Counted from the first letter of the stretch, positions 18,070-26,562 are shown. The stretch is DNA of 64,000 nt from Paraktedonobacter sp964250225 (GCA_964250225.1 CAXUEY010000001.1:1-64000); one strand, 5' to 3'. Numbers and translations are program-made. Notes: generated by a model from the sequence alone, not told the origin.

Positions 18070-18873
18070 ATGGCAGATAGAAAAGCGCCGGGCGCGCTGC
18101 AAGTAATCACCGAACCCGATTATGAGGCGATGGTCATCGGCGCCCACCCCGACGATGACGATTTTGGAGCTTCAGGGACCAGCGCGCTGTGGGCCAAACA
18201 GGGCAAGAAGGTCGTCTGGGTCGTGATGACCGACGGCACCGAGGGCAGCGAAGTCCCCACAGCTGATGATACCGAACTCATGCTCATACGCGAACAGGAG
18301 CAGCGCGCGGCCTGCGAGGTGCTGGGCGTCAAGGCCGTCGAATTCCTACGTTTCCCCGATGGCCACCTGCAAAACACCGAGGCGGCACGCAAAGCGGTGG
18401 TCAAACTGATCCGCAAGTATCGCCCGCGGGTGATTATCACGCACGATCCCACCCAGCATATCTTCGCACCCGATCCCGATGAAAAGCCAGAAGATACCGC
18501 CTACCTCAATCATCCCGATCACCGCGCCACCGGCCATATTGTGCTGGACGCGATCTTCCCAGCTGCGGGCAATCCGCGTTCCTATCGCGAATTATTAGCC
18601 GAAGGGTTACACCCATATAAAGTGCATGAAGTGTATTTCTTTATGTCCAGAGAAGAGAATACCTATGTTGATATCAGCGAAACAATCGAACTGAAGGCCA
18701 AAGGCTTAAAATGTCATGTCACGCAGTTTGATCCCGATTGGGATACGCTGAAGGGTATCAAAGAGTGGGGCGCGGGGACCGCGAAACGGGCGAAAGAGCA
18801 AAAAGGGCTGGAGATGGAGTACGCGGAATCGTTCCGGCGGCTCAAATTGTATGTGCCAAAGAGCGAGGAGTGA
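18070..18873 (+). CDS. PIG-L/LmbE-family deacetylase
   Basis: This 267-aa protein has the zinc motif AHPDDDDFGASGT near residue 20 (His, Asp, Asp) and the second histidine site NHPDHRATG near residue 145. Members are zinc N-deacetylases acting on GlcNAc-type substrates, including thiol cofactor biosynthesis and antibiotics. The sequence does not reveal the substrate. A GTG or ATG frame opens 33 codons upstream, but the ATG at 18070 follows GAAAGG and starts just before the domain. It is 80 bp after the lipoate-ligase-like gene in the same direction. Confidence 0.85.
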   Translation: MADRKAPGALQVITEPDYEAMVIGAHPDDDDFGASGTSALWAKQGKKVVWVVMTDGTEGSEVPTADDTELMLIREQEQRAACEVLGVKAVEFLRFPDGHLQNTEAARKAVVKLIRKYRPRVIITHDPTQHIFAPDPDEKPEDTAYLNHPDHRATGHIVLDAIFPAAGNPRSYRELLAEGLHPYKVHEVYFFMSREENTYVDISETIELKAKGLKCHVTQFDPDWDTLKGIKEWGAGTAKRAKEQKGLEMEYAESFRRLKLYVPKSEE

Positions 18874-19042
18874 GGTCTGGCCTCATCTAATAATCTCGGC
18901 ACTTATGAGCCATCCCAATTTTGAGAAACCCTTTCGACCTCTCTAATGAGAGGGAGGGATGAAGCAATTTTGCCTCGTCCCTCTTCCGGCTCGGTGCTCT
19001 CCCAGGAAAATTCGGGATGACTCATATATGTCTGACAGGCTC

Positions 19043-19069
19043 TCACGCTCCTCACGCTCCTCACGCTCA
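19043..19069 (+). repeat. Three tandem 9-bp units
   Basis: Three copies of TCACGCTCC (the last ending in A) run head to tail and overlap the stop codon of the leftward gene at 19067. A microsatellite of this kind can expand or contract, which would move the stop codon or extend the reading frame by Glu/Arg repeats. Confidence 0.6.
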
Positions 19070-20224
19070 CCACTCTTCGTCATGTTCATTACGAGTATAG
19101 CGAGAGGAGCGGCGGATAATCGGGCGATCATACTCAAGCTGGCGGGCAAACTCCTCGCGCAACGGATCGTCATCATAGAGGTAAGGAGCACGGCGCACCA
19201 GTGGATTGTGCAGGCTGCCCGATAAGCGGTCTGAATCGCGGCGGGAACGGCGTCCACTAGATGGCTCATCCTCGCCTTCGGGTAGGCCACGGCTGTTCTC
19301 AACAGTACGTCTATATCCAGTACGTGGTTGGCGCGGATAGGCTGACTGGCGTGGGTAGTGCTGGTAACGCCCAGAGAGCGGATCGGTAGCACGCTCATTG
19401 GGGGATGCGTCCTCGCCGTACCAGGAGAAGCGCGTATCTTCTTGCTCGCTCACCCAGGTATCGCGCTCCTCAGAGGATCGTCGCGAGCCAAAGTTGGACT
19501 GGGAAGGTTGCGCGCGCAGTTGGCGCGAGGTGCGTGTACGTTGTAAAGCCTGCGAGCGGCTCTCCGAGGAACGTCGCGCACGCGAGTCAGAATCGATGTG
19601 CGAACTGATGCGCTGCTGGCGGGCTTCCTGGCGCGCGGCCCGCAGAGCCTCTGATTGATGTTGGGCCAGCGTATGTGTGGATGGTCTTCGACGGATGTCG
19701 CTTTGCGTTACCCGCTGCGGGGTTGCTGGCACCTGTGTGGCGCCATCGCGTGCCAGAGAACGACTGGTGCTGCGCGTCTGGCGGGGATAATTGCGAGGTT
19801 CGCGACGCTCCATCGTTTCCAGATCATCTTCATACGCGGCCTGACCTTGCCCGGCGGCTGGCAGGCGCAGATAATCCGACGGGGGCATACGACGTTGATC
19901 CAACTGATAGTGCGCGCGTGAGGCAAGGGGAAAATCCTCCTCGTCACGAGTGAGATACCCTTCCGCCTCATAGACCACGCGTTGGTCGTAGAAATCTTCG
20001 GCAAACTCTGGCTCATCCTCAAAAAACTGGTTCAGCGCATATTGGCGAGCCTCTTGACGGCGCGCGAGCAGCGTAAAAAGCGCCAGAGAGATAGGGATGC
20101 TGAGCAGAAGAGCTGCCAGGCCACCCAGGAGCCCGCCCAACACCCAGGTATTGAGCGTATTTGCGAAAGCTAGCATCACTGCCGCCCCCGCAATCAAAAC
20201 TAGCGCCACAAAAGCAACTCGCAT
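19067..20224 (-). CDS. Two-helix membrane protein with long disordered tail
   Basis: I do not recognise a family. The 385-aa product has two membrane helices close together (about residues 2-24 and 28-55), then roughly 330 residues with very high Arg, Ser, Gln and Asp/Glu content and almost no hydrophobic clusters. The tail contains RRSS and SRSQ-like words and scattered tyrosines. The ATG at 20224 follows GGAAGGG; the longer frame adds 26 residues. It may be a membrane-anchored scaffold, perhaps a kinase substrate, but that is speculation. It lies downstream of lexA, separated by a strong hairpin. Confidence 0.55.
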   Translation of the reverse strand: MRVAFVALVLIAGAAVMLAFANTLNTWVLGGLLGGLAALLLSIPISLALFTLLARRQEARQYALNQFFEDEPEFAEDFYDQRVVYEAEGYLTRDEEDFPLASRAHYQLDQRRMPPSDYLRLPAAGQGQAAYEDDLETMERREPRNYPRQTRSTSRSLARDGATQVPATPQRVTQSDIRRRPSTHTLAQHQSEALRAARQEARQQRISSHIDSDSRARRSSESRSQALQRTRTSRQLRAQPSQSNFGSRRSSEERDTWVSEQEDTRFSWYGEDASPNERATDPLSGRYQHYPRQSAYPRQPRTGYRRTVENSRGLPEGEDEPSSGRRSRRDSDRLSGSLHNPLVRRAPYLYDDDPLREEFARQLEYDRPIIRRSSRYTRNEHDEEW

Positions 20225-20369
20225 GCGCAAACCCTTCCTGAAATCAAGCCCACAACGTTCAGCGTTTAATGAAAGTATAGCAGAAAAAAGCCAGAATTCC
20301 AAGAAACTGCGAAGGTATAGGCATTTTCAGTCATTGTGCTTCTTTTCTCAAGCAGAGCAACGATTTGCC

Positions 20370-20421
20370 AGCAAAGGGTATGGTGGAGCGCGCAGACAAT
20401 CACTCCACCATACCCTTTGCT
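20370..20421. terminator. Long perfect hairpin downstream of lexA
   Basis: This 19-bp perfect stem (AGCAAAGGGTATGGTGGAG, complement at 20403-20421) has a 14-nt loop. It lies between the lexA stop and the next leftward gene, so it is a likely lexA terminator. No clear U-tract follows on either strand. Confidence 0.6.
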
Positions 20422-20548
20422 CTTTGAGGGGAGAGAGGGTGGATTTCAGGCGTAGTTCAGTAACTCTGCCTGGACAGAACAAGTATGACAGGCAGAGCAA
20501 CAGGCGCTATTCAAAAACGTGCGATGTACAGGCGAAGGTCAGAGCAGT

Positions 20549-21187
20549 TCAGGCGGCACGATACTGGCGGAAGATCGCTACGACCTTGCCCTGGATATGC
20601 CACTCGTTATCCCACTCGCTCTTCGGCACATAAATGGGGTCCATCTCGGAATTCGCTGGCTGCAAGCGCACTTTATCCGTTTCCTGGAAGAAACGTTTGA
20701 GCGTCGCCTGGCCACCGCTGCCCTGTGGAATATGGACGGCCACCACGATATCACCATTTTCGCAAGCAACTTGTGGCTTGATAACCACATAGTCTCCACT
20801 GCAAATATGGTCTTCAATCATGGAGCGCCCTTTCACTTCCAGTGCATAGGTGTTCTGCTGCTCCAGATGATGGCCAACGTCCAGCATCTGGTCTGCCTCG
20901 GTAAAGATCTCCAGCGGCTCGCCAGCGGCAATCTTGCCTTTCACCGGAATGCCCGAAGGCGGCTGATGAATCAGCCTGATGCCTCGACTCTTCTTCGGCT
21001 CGCGCTGGATGTAACTCTTCTTCTCCAACATCGTGAGATGATAATCGACATGACCGGTGCTGGTAATCTTCATGGCCAGCCCAATCTCACGATTGGTGGG
21101 CGGCATGCCCTCATCTCGCATATACCCTACAATAAAATCGTATATCCGCCTTTGAATATCACTGGGTTGTTCGGAAGCTGTCCGCAT
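20549..21187 (-). CDS. lexA: LexA SOS-response repressor
   Basis: This 212-aa protein is LexA. It has an N-terminal winged HTH (residues 1-70, with PPTNREIGLAMKITSTGHVD), the self-cleavage site Ala-Gly in KIAAGEPLE, the catalytic serine in GRSMIEDHI and the catalytic lysine in ATLKRFF. RecA filaments on single-stranded DNA trigger its autocleavage and release SOS genes. It is a single gene with a repeated element in its upstream region (21248-21300) that may be its own operator. The start at 21187 fits the family, although the ribosome site there is weak. Confidence 0.95.
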   Translation of the reverse strand: MRTASEQPSDIQRRIYDFIVGYMRDEGMPPTNREIGLAMKITSTGHVDYHLTMLEKKSYIQREPKKSRGIRLIHQPPSGIPVKGKIAAGEPLEIFTEADQMLDVGHHLEQQNTYALEVKGRSMIEDHICSGDYVVIKPQVACENGDIVVAVHIPQGSGGQATLKRFFQETDKVRLQPANSEMDPIYVPKSEWDNEWHIQGKVVAIFRQYRAA

Positions 21188-21247
21188 GTTTTCTGCCTTT
21201 CCATAAATCGGCCCGCATCGCCTGAACGCTATTACACCAGGGTAGAA

Positions 21248-21300
21248 CGGTTATTCAAATCATAACAAATTGCCTCGACCAAAGTCAAGCGGTTATTGAA
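21248..21300 (-). promoter_or_regulatory. Repeated element upstream of lexA, possible LexA operators
   Basis: The 11-bp word CGGTTATT(C/G)AA occurs at 21248-21258 and 21290-21300, exactly 42 bp apart (four helical turns). Each is next to a GAAC word (GAACGGTTATTC and GGTTATTGAACG), reminiscent of the GAAC-N4-GTTC SOS box of Gram-positive bacteria but degenerate. Autoregulation of lexA is the known norm; binding here is inferred. Confidence 0.4.
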
Positions 21301-21375
21301 CGAATTTTCAGCGCAGATAAAAAATTGGTGGCCTTTTGTTCTATTTCCACACTCCCTTCCGTCTATGTGTGCCTC

Positions 21376-21405
21376 TTGAGATCCGCTTCGACGCTGTGAC
21401 ATACT
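21376..21405 (+). promoter_or_regulatory. Possible promoter of the aromatic-CoA operon
   Basis: TTGAGA (21376-21381) and CATACT (21400-21405) are 18 bp apart and about 40 bp upstream of the LLM oxidoreductase ATG. The -10 fits moderately. Confidence 0.4.
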
Positions 21406-21447
21406 AAGAAGACCGTACCCACATTTTCAGAACAACGGAGTTTTTCC

Positions 21448-22314
21448 ATGCGAGTCGGAGTCGGATTGCCCAGCACGTTACCTGGCGCCCACGGGCAACT
21501 GCTTATTCAATGGGCCGCGCAAGCGGATCAGGGACCATTTTCCAGCCTGGGCGTGCTTGACCGCCTGGTCTACGATAGTTACGAACCGTTCACGATCCTG
21601 GCCGCCGCTGCCGCCGTGACCCAACGCGTGCGCCTGGCCACAACCATCGTGATCGGGCCGCTGCGTAACACTTCTCTGTTAGCGAAAACAGCGGCCAGTA
21701 TCGACGCGCTCTCGCACGGACGCCTGGTACTGGGCCTGGCGGTTGGCGCGCGCAAAGAGGACTACGATGCCGCCGGGATTGAGTATCGCACGCGTGGCAA
21801 GCGGCTGGCGGAGCAGCTCGCCACTTTGCGAATGCTCTGGGAAGAGGGCCACATTACCCCTACTTCCACGCGTCCACAGGGACCGGACCTGCTCCTGGGC
21901 GGAGGCAGCGATATGGGCTTTGCGCGTATGGCCCGCTACACCAATGGCTATGTACATGGCGGCGGCCCGCCCAGAGCGTTTGCGCGCGCCGCCGATAAAG
22001 CCCGCGCCGCCTGGCTCGACGCGGGACGACCCGGCAAACCCCAACTCTGGGCACAGGGCTACTTTGCGCTGGGCGACGAGGCGATTATTGAAGCTGGCAT
22101 GCACTATTTACGCGACTACTACGCCTTCACCGGTCCCTTTGCTGAAAGGATCGCCGCCGGTATCCTGACGAGCCCTCAGGCCGTGGCTCAGTTTATACGC
22201 GGCTATGCGGAGGCTGGCTGCGATGAACTAATTCTCTTCCCAACCGTTCCCGATCTCAACCAGCTTGAGCGGCTGACAACGATCCTGCATGGCCTGGGGA
22301 GGAGCAGCACATGA
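21448..22314 (+). CDS. LLM-class flavin-dependent oxidoreductase
   Basis: This 288-aa luciferase-like protein has MRVGVGLPSTLPGAHG at the start, TTIVIGPLRNTSLLAKTAAS and LGLAVGARKEDYDAAG in the middle, all standard family segments. ACGGAG lies before the ATG. Its stop overlaps the start of the fused monooxygenase by four bases (ATGA), indicating translational coupling. It may supply a further flavin-dependent step in the same pathway. Cofactor (FMN or F420) and substrate are not determinable. It is unlike the LLM protein at 6483-7256 apart from the fold. Confidence 0.85.
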   Translation: MRVGVGLPSTLPGAHGQLLIQWAAQADQGPFSSLGVLDRLVYDSYEPFTILAAAAAVTQRVRLATTIVIGPLRNTSLLAKTAASIDALSHGRLVLGLAVGARKEDYDAAGIEYRTRGKRLAEQLATLRMLWEEGHITPTSTRPQGPDLLLGGGSDMGFARMARYTNGYVHGGGPPRAFARAADKARAAWLDAGRPGKPQLWAQGYFALGDEAIIEAGMHYLRDYYAFTGPFAERIAAGILTSPQAVAQFIRGYAEAGCDELILFPTVPDLNQLERLTTILHGLGRSST

Positions 22315-24413
22315 AGATTACGATTCTCGGCGCTGGCCCGGCGGGACTCTATAGCGGTCTGTTGCTCAAAAAGGCCAATCCTGCCCACACGATTACCATC
22401 GTTGAACGCAATCCCGCCGATGTGACGTATGGCTGGGGGGTGGTCTTCTCTGATCGCACGCTGGCCTCGTTTCAGCGCGCCGATTATAAAACCTATGAGC
22501 AGATCACCAACCGTTTTGTGATCTGGGACGCCATCGATGTCTACTATCGCGGCGAGAAGATTCGCTGTGGCGGCCACGTGATCGCCAGTATCGCGCGTAA
22601 AGAACTGCTCAGTATCTTGCAGGCGCGCTGTCTGGAACTGGGCGTGACCATCCAGTTTGGGCGCGAGGTTCGGAGTCTCGCGGATCTGGGCGAGTACGAT
22701 CTGCTGATCGCGGCTGACGGCCTCAACAGCCTGGCGCGCAAAACCCACGCCGGGCAGTTTGCACCAGGCATCGAACAAGGCAAGGCGCGCTATATCTGGC
22801 TGGGCGCGCATAAAGTACTCGATGCCTTTACCTTTATTTTTTGTGAGAACGAGCATGGTCTGTTTCAGGTGCATGCCTACCCCTTCAGCGGCGACACCAG
22901 CACCTTTATCGTCGAATGTGCCGAAGATGCGTGGCAGCGCGCCGGACTTGACCAGGCGGACGAGGCACAAAGTCTGGCCTATTGCCAGCAGTTGCTCGCA
23001 CCCTATCTCCAGGGCGCGGAGCTGCTCTCCAACAATTCAAAGTGGACCAGCTTCCCTACGCTTAAAACCCGGCACTGGCGGCACCAGAATATTGTCCTGC
23101 TTGGCGACTCGGCCCATACCGCGCACTTCTCGATTGGCTCAGGCACCAAGCTGGCGATGGAAGATGCCATCGCACTGGCCAGCGCACTGGAACAGTATCC
23201 CAACCTCGCGAGTGCGCTCAACGAATACGAGATGGAGCGCAAACCAGTAGTTGAAGTTTTCCAGAAGGCAGCGCAGGAGAGCCAGACCTATTTTGAGACG
23301 CTCAAACGCTATCTCAATCTCGCGCCCATGCCTTTCGCCTTTCAACTGCTCACGCGCAGTGGACGCATCACTTATGACGATCTACGTCTACGCGATGCGC
23401 GTTTTGGCGATGGCGTTGATCGCTGGTTTACCACTGCTCTGCGTCCACAGACAGAAGTATGCACGCCACCCCTGTTCGCGCCCGCGCCCATGTTTACGCC
23501 GCTCACCTTGCGCGGCCTGACCCTGCCCAATCGGCTCGTTGTGCAACAGGACGCGCAGAGCAGCGCCAGTAGCGAGAACGGTTCAGGATTAGTGCTGACA
23601 GAGATTGTCGCTGTCTGCGCCGAGGGGCGCATTACGCCAAATGATCCGAGTCTGTCTCATCCCGAAGATCTGGCACACTGGCAGCGCTTTGTGGCGGAGA
23701 AACGCGCCTATTCCACAGCCCGGCTCGCTCTGCAACTTGGGCACGCGGGACGCCGGGGCTCGACACGTTCTCGCAAGGGCGGCCTCGATCTGCCGTTGCG
23801 TAGCGACAACTGGCCACTTCTGGCAGCGTCACCCATACCCTACACGCCCTTTAGCCAGAACCCCAGGGCGATGGATGAGGCGGATATGCAGCGTGTGCTC
23901 CAGGATTTTGTCCAGGCGGCACGCATGGCTGAGGAGGCAGAGTTTGACCTGCTTCAGTTACATTACGCCCACGGCTATCTGCTCGCTAGCTTTCTCTCAC
24001 CGCTCACTAACCAGCGCAACGACGAATTTGGCGGCGACCTCACCCGGCGCACGCGCTATCCCCTGGCGGTCTTTGATGCCGTGCGTGCCGTCTGGCCGGA
24101 ACACAAACCGCTCGCAGTCGCGCTCCCGGCCAGCGATGGCGCCAGGGGTGGCTGGAGCGTTGAGGATGCGGTGCTGTTCGCGCGCGAGTTGAAAGAGCAT
24201 GGCTGCGACCTGCTGACCATTCTAGCTGGTCAAACAACTATCGAGAGCGAGCTGCCCTATGGGCATGGCTACCTGACCGCCCTCAGTGATCGCGTGCGCA
24301 ACGAGGCCGGTCTGCCCACGCTGCTTGGCGGCTATCTGACCACCAGCAACGAAATCAATACCATCCTGGCCGCCGGACGCGGCGATCTGTGTATCGTGAC
24401 ACCACCTGTTTAA
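22311..24413 (+). CDS. Fused FAD monooxygenase / old yellow enzyme (aminobenzoyl- or salicylyl-CoA type)
   Basis: Residues 1-380 are a flavin monooxygenase: dinucleotide motif GAGPAGLYSGLLLKK and the second FAD motif GDSAHTAHFSIGSG. Residues 395-700 are an old-yellow-enzyme barrel with LQLGHAGRRGS and HGYLLASFLSPLTNQR. This fusion is characteristic of 2-aminobenzoyl-CoA monooxygenase/reductase and salicylyl-CoA 5-hydroxylase/oxidoreductase, which hydroxylate and then reduce a CoA-bound aromatic ring. The barrel ends abruptly after GRGDLCIVTPPV, where homologues usually continue for several dozen residues, so the C-terminus looks shortened. The gene is coupled to the LLM gene upstream and followed by SDR and enoyl-CoA hydratase, consistent with aerobic degradation of an aromatic CoA thioester. 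Confidence 0.87.
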   Translation: MKITILGAGPAGLYSGLLLKKANPAHTITIVERNPADVTYGWGVVFSDRTLASFQRADYKTYEQITNRFVIWDAIDVYYRGEKIRCGGHVIASIARKELLSILQARCLELGVTIQFGREVRSLADLGEYDLLIAADGLNSLARKTHAGQFAPGIEQGKARYIWLGAHKVLDAFTFIFCENEHGLFQVHAYPFSGDTSTFIVECAEDAWQRAGLDQADEAQSLAYCQQLLAPYLQGAELLSNNSKWTSFPTLKTRHWRHQNIVLLGDSAHTAHFSIGSGTKLAMEDAIALASALEQYPNLASALNEYEMERKPVVEVFQKAAQESQTYFETLKRYLNLAPMPFAFQLLTRSGRITYDDLRLRDARFGDGVDRWFTTALRPQTEVCTPPLFAPAPMFTPLTLRGLTLPNRLVVQQDAQSSASSENGSGLVLTEIVAVCAEGRITPNDPSLSHPEDLAHWQRFVAEKRAYSTARLALQLGHAGRRGSTRSRKGGLDLPLRSDNWPLLAASPIPYTPFSQNPRAMDEADMQRVLQDFVQAARMAEEAEFDLLQLHYAHGYLLASFLSPLTNQRNDEFGGDLTRRTRYPLAVFDAVRAVWPEHKPLAVALPASDGARGGWSVEDAVLFARELKEHGCDLLTILAGQTTIESELPYGHGYLTALSDRVRNEAGLPTLLGGYLTTSNEINTILAAGRGDLCIVTPPV

Positions 24414-24467
24414 AATGACCATGCACCTGCATGGGGAAGCACACCAGGTAAAAGGAGACAACATCTT

Positions 24468-25262
24468 ATGTCAATTACGGATAATTTGACACTGACTGGC
24501 AAACGGGCTGTAGTTACAGGAGCCGGCAAAGGGATCGGGCGCAGTATCGCGCTGGCCCTGGCCGCAGCGGGCGCGGACGTAGCCGTCACGGCGCGCACAG
24601 CCAGTGATCTCGATCAACTAACGCACGAGATCCAGGCGATGGGACGTCGGGCCCTGGCCGTGACCTGCGATGTCACCGATGTGGATCAGGTCCAGCATAT
24701 GGCTACCACGCTTCTGGAAGGACTGGGCGGTGTGGATATCCTGATCAATAACGCGGGCAACGCGGGCAGCCACAAACTGCTCGGCCATCCCGACGAACTC
24801 TGGCACCGCATGCTGGCCGTCAATCTCACCAGCGTCTACTATGTGTGCAAAGCGTTTCTACCCACGCTCACCGCACAACGCAGCGGACGCATTATCACTA
24901 TCGCCTCCATCGCCTCACGCGTGGGCAGCAACTATATCGCGGCCTACACCGCCTCCAAGCATGGCGTGCTGGGTCTGACGCGCTCGTTGGCCGTTGAGAT
25001 GTTGCCCTATAACATCACGGTCAACGCCATCTGCCCCGGCTATGTCGATACGCCCCTGACTGACCACAGTGTGAGCAACATGGTGGCGCGCACGGGCATG
25101 AGCGAGGAGAAGGCGCGCGAGTATGTCACTAAAGCCAGCCCACAGCAACGTTTAATCACACCAGAGGAAGTAGCTGCCGTCGCGGTTTTCCTCTCTCTGG
25201 ACATGAATAGAGGCATCACCGGCCAGGCCATCAACGTCGATGGCGGAGGCACCATGTCCTGA
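24468..25262 (+). CDS. SDR-family oxidoreductase
   Basis: This 264-aa classical short-chain dehydrogenase has the cofactor motif TGAGKGIG (about residues 17-24), NNAG, the catalytic serine in ITIASIASR and the active-site Y-x-x-x-K in AYTASKHG, and the C-terminal GQAINVDGG typical of 3-oxoacyl reductase-like members. AAAAGGAG precedes the ATG. It lies 54 bp after the fused monooxygenase. A hydroxyacyl-CoA or ring-diol oxidation in the same pathway is a reasonable inference. Confidence 0.9.
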   Translation: MSITDNLTLTGKRAVVTGAGKGIGRSIALALAAAGADVAVTARTASDLDQLTHEIQAMGRRALAVTCDVTDVDQVQHMATTLLEGLGGVDILINNAGNAGSHKLLGHPDELWHRMLAVNLTSVYYVCKAFLPTLTAQRSGRIITIASIASRVGSNYIAAYTASKHGVLGLTRSLAVEMLPYNITVNAICPGYVDTPLTDHSVSNMVARTGMSEEKAREYVTKASPQQRLITPEEVAAVAVFLSLDMNRGITGQAINVDGGGTMS

Positions 25263-25284
25263 TCGTTTGCAAATTACAGAAGAT

Positions 25285-25363
25285 CATGCCCTGTCCATCC
25301 TGGCAGCGCGCGCTGGTGGAGGCACTGAGCACGCAGCTCGCTGGATCTGGATGGCAGGGCATG
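25285..25363 (+). promoter_or_regulatory. Structured RNA leader before the enoyl-CoA hydratase
   Basis: CATGCCCTGTCCATCC (25285-25300) pairs with GGATGGCAGGGCATG (25349-25363) in a near-perfect 15-bp helix with one bulge. It encloses about 48 nt that contain a further palindrome (AGCGCGCGCT). The helix ends about a dozen bases before the downstream start. It could be a processing site, an attenuator or an uncommon terminator; no known riboswitch class is recognised. Confidence 0.45.
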
Positions 25364-25375
25364 TAGAAATTGGGG

Positions 25376-26164
25376 ATGCACGTGAAGTACGATTTTCTTT
25401 ATGAAGTGAGCGAGGGTGTGGCCACGCTGACCCTGAACCGTCCTGATGTCATGAACGCTCTGACCTTCGAGATCTACGCCCAGTTGCGCGATCTCTTTGT
25501 CGATCTGCGCCGCGACGATAGCGTGCGCGCGGTCATTCTCACCGGGGCTGGCGAGAGCTTCTGTTCCGGCGGAGACGTGCATGAGATCATTGGTGAACTG
25601 CTCAAACGCGATATGCGCGAGCATCTTGAGTTTACCCGTATGACCGGGGCTGTGGTCCAGAACATGCGTCAGCTCGATAAACCGATCATCGCCGCGTTGA
25701 ACGGCATGACCGCCGGGGCTGGCTCGGTTCTGGCCCTGGCCTCGGACCTGCGCATTGCCTCGGACCGCGCGCGTTTCGCTTTTCTCTTCACTAAAGTAGG
25801 TCTGACCGGGGCCGATATGGGCGCGGGCTATCTACTGCCCAAAATCGTCGGGCTGGGACGGGCCAGCGAACTGCTCTTGCTGGGCGATACCATCGATGCA
25901 GCCACCGCCGAGCGCTACGGTCTGGTCAACCGCGTCGTACCGCACGTCGATCTGCTGCCCGCGGCTCGTCAGTGGGCCACACACCTGGCCAACGGTCCCA
26001 CGCTGGCCATCTCTATGACCAAACAACTGCTCAGCAACGAACACAACATGGACCTCGCCTCCGCCATCGAGTCCGAAGCACAGGCCCAGGCGTTGATGCT
26101 CATGGGCGACGCACACCGCGAGTTCTATGAGAAGTTTAAGGAGAAGCAGCAGAAAAAACGCTAG
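25376..26164 (+). CDS. Enoyl-CoA hydratase/isomerase (crotonase) family
   Basis: This crotonase-fold protein of about 262 aa has oxyanion-hole segments (SFCSGGDVHE and MTAGAGSVLALASDLRIAS) and the region VGLTGADMGAGYLLPKIVG resembling PaaG-type hydratases, with an Asp where others carry the second catalytic acid. The start is uncertain: ATG 25376 has GGGG directly against it, while GTG 25382 has the same GGGG at a normal 6-nt spacing. The gene closes the operon of LLM, fused monooxygenase and SDR. A role in beta-oxidation-like processing of the dearomatised ring product is inferred. Confidence 0.88.
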   Translation: MHVKYDFLYEVSEGVATLTLNRPDVMNALTFEIYAQLRDLFVDLRRDDSVRAVILTGAGESFCSGGDVHEIIGELLKRDMREHLEFTRMTGAVVQNMRQLDKPIIAALNGMTAGAGSVLALASDLRIASDRARFAFLFTKVGLTGADMGAGYLLPKIVGLGRASELLLLGDTIDAATAERYGLVNRVVPHVDLLPAARQWATHLANGPTLAISMTKQLLSNEHNMDLASAIESEAQAQALMLMGDAHREFYEKFKEKQQKKR

Positions 26165-26180
26165 TTAGAAACAGGCGTGT

Positions 26181-26235
26181 AAGGTATAGAATCTACTCTT
26201 TTCCCTTTATCAGGCAAGAGTAGATTCTATACCTT
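26181..26235 (+). terminator. 20-bp perfect hairpin ending the operon
   Basis: AAGGTATAGAATCTACTCTT (26181-26200) pairs perfectly with 26216-26235 across a 15-nt loop, 16 bp after the hydratase stop. It has only a short T-run. Position argues for transcription termination. Confidence 0.65.
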
Positions 26236-26285
26236 TGGCATCTTGATAAGTATATTATTTTTGAGGAAAGGAATCTCACTCATGA

Positions 26286-26562
26286 GCGATCTGCCTTTCA
26301 GGGAAATCTGCTCGCCGCGCCATTGTTGCGAACCAGGCCAGTGACCCGTTGTCCATCGCGCTACTGAACCTATTGATCTGGGGCGTTATCAGCGCGGTAC
26401 TGATCGCTCTGATCAGTAGCTTTACTATGCTCTGGTTTAGCGTGCGGGACCGTCTGACCAGCCTGGTGGTGCTGCGCGCCATTGGAGGGAAACCAACTCA
26501 GATCAGGCGCGTACTGTTCTGGGAACTGGGTCACCGGAATTGTCGTTGTCGCCAGCATTTGA
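26286..26562 (+). pseudogene. FtsX-like ABC permease remnant
   Basis: The reading frame after the TGA at 26283 gives an FtsX-type permease segment: a SDPLSIALLNLL lead, a membrane helix, WFSVRDRLTSLVVLRAIGG and a TQIRRVLFWELG stretch. At about 26528 the homology shifts by one base into the next frame (VTGIVVVASI) and ends at a TGA at 26560-26562. There is no start codon with a ribosome site and most of the permease is missing. Family permeases of this type are usually over 400 aa. This is a decayed fragment. Confidence 0.7.

Noticed and set aside
18931..18960. Small CCTCTC/GAGAGG hairpin after the PIG-L gene
   Set aside because: A 6-bp stem without U-tract is too weak to call as a terminator.
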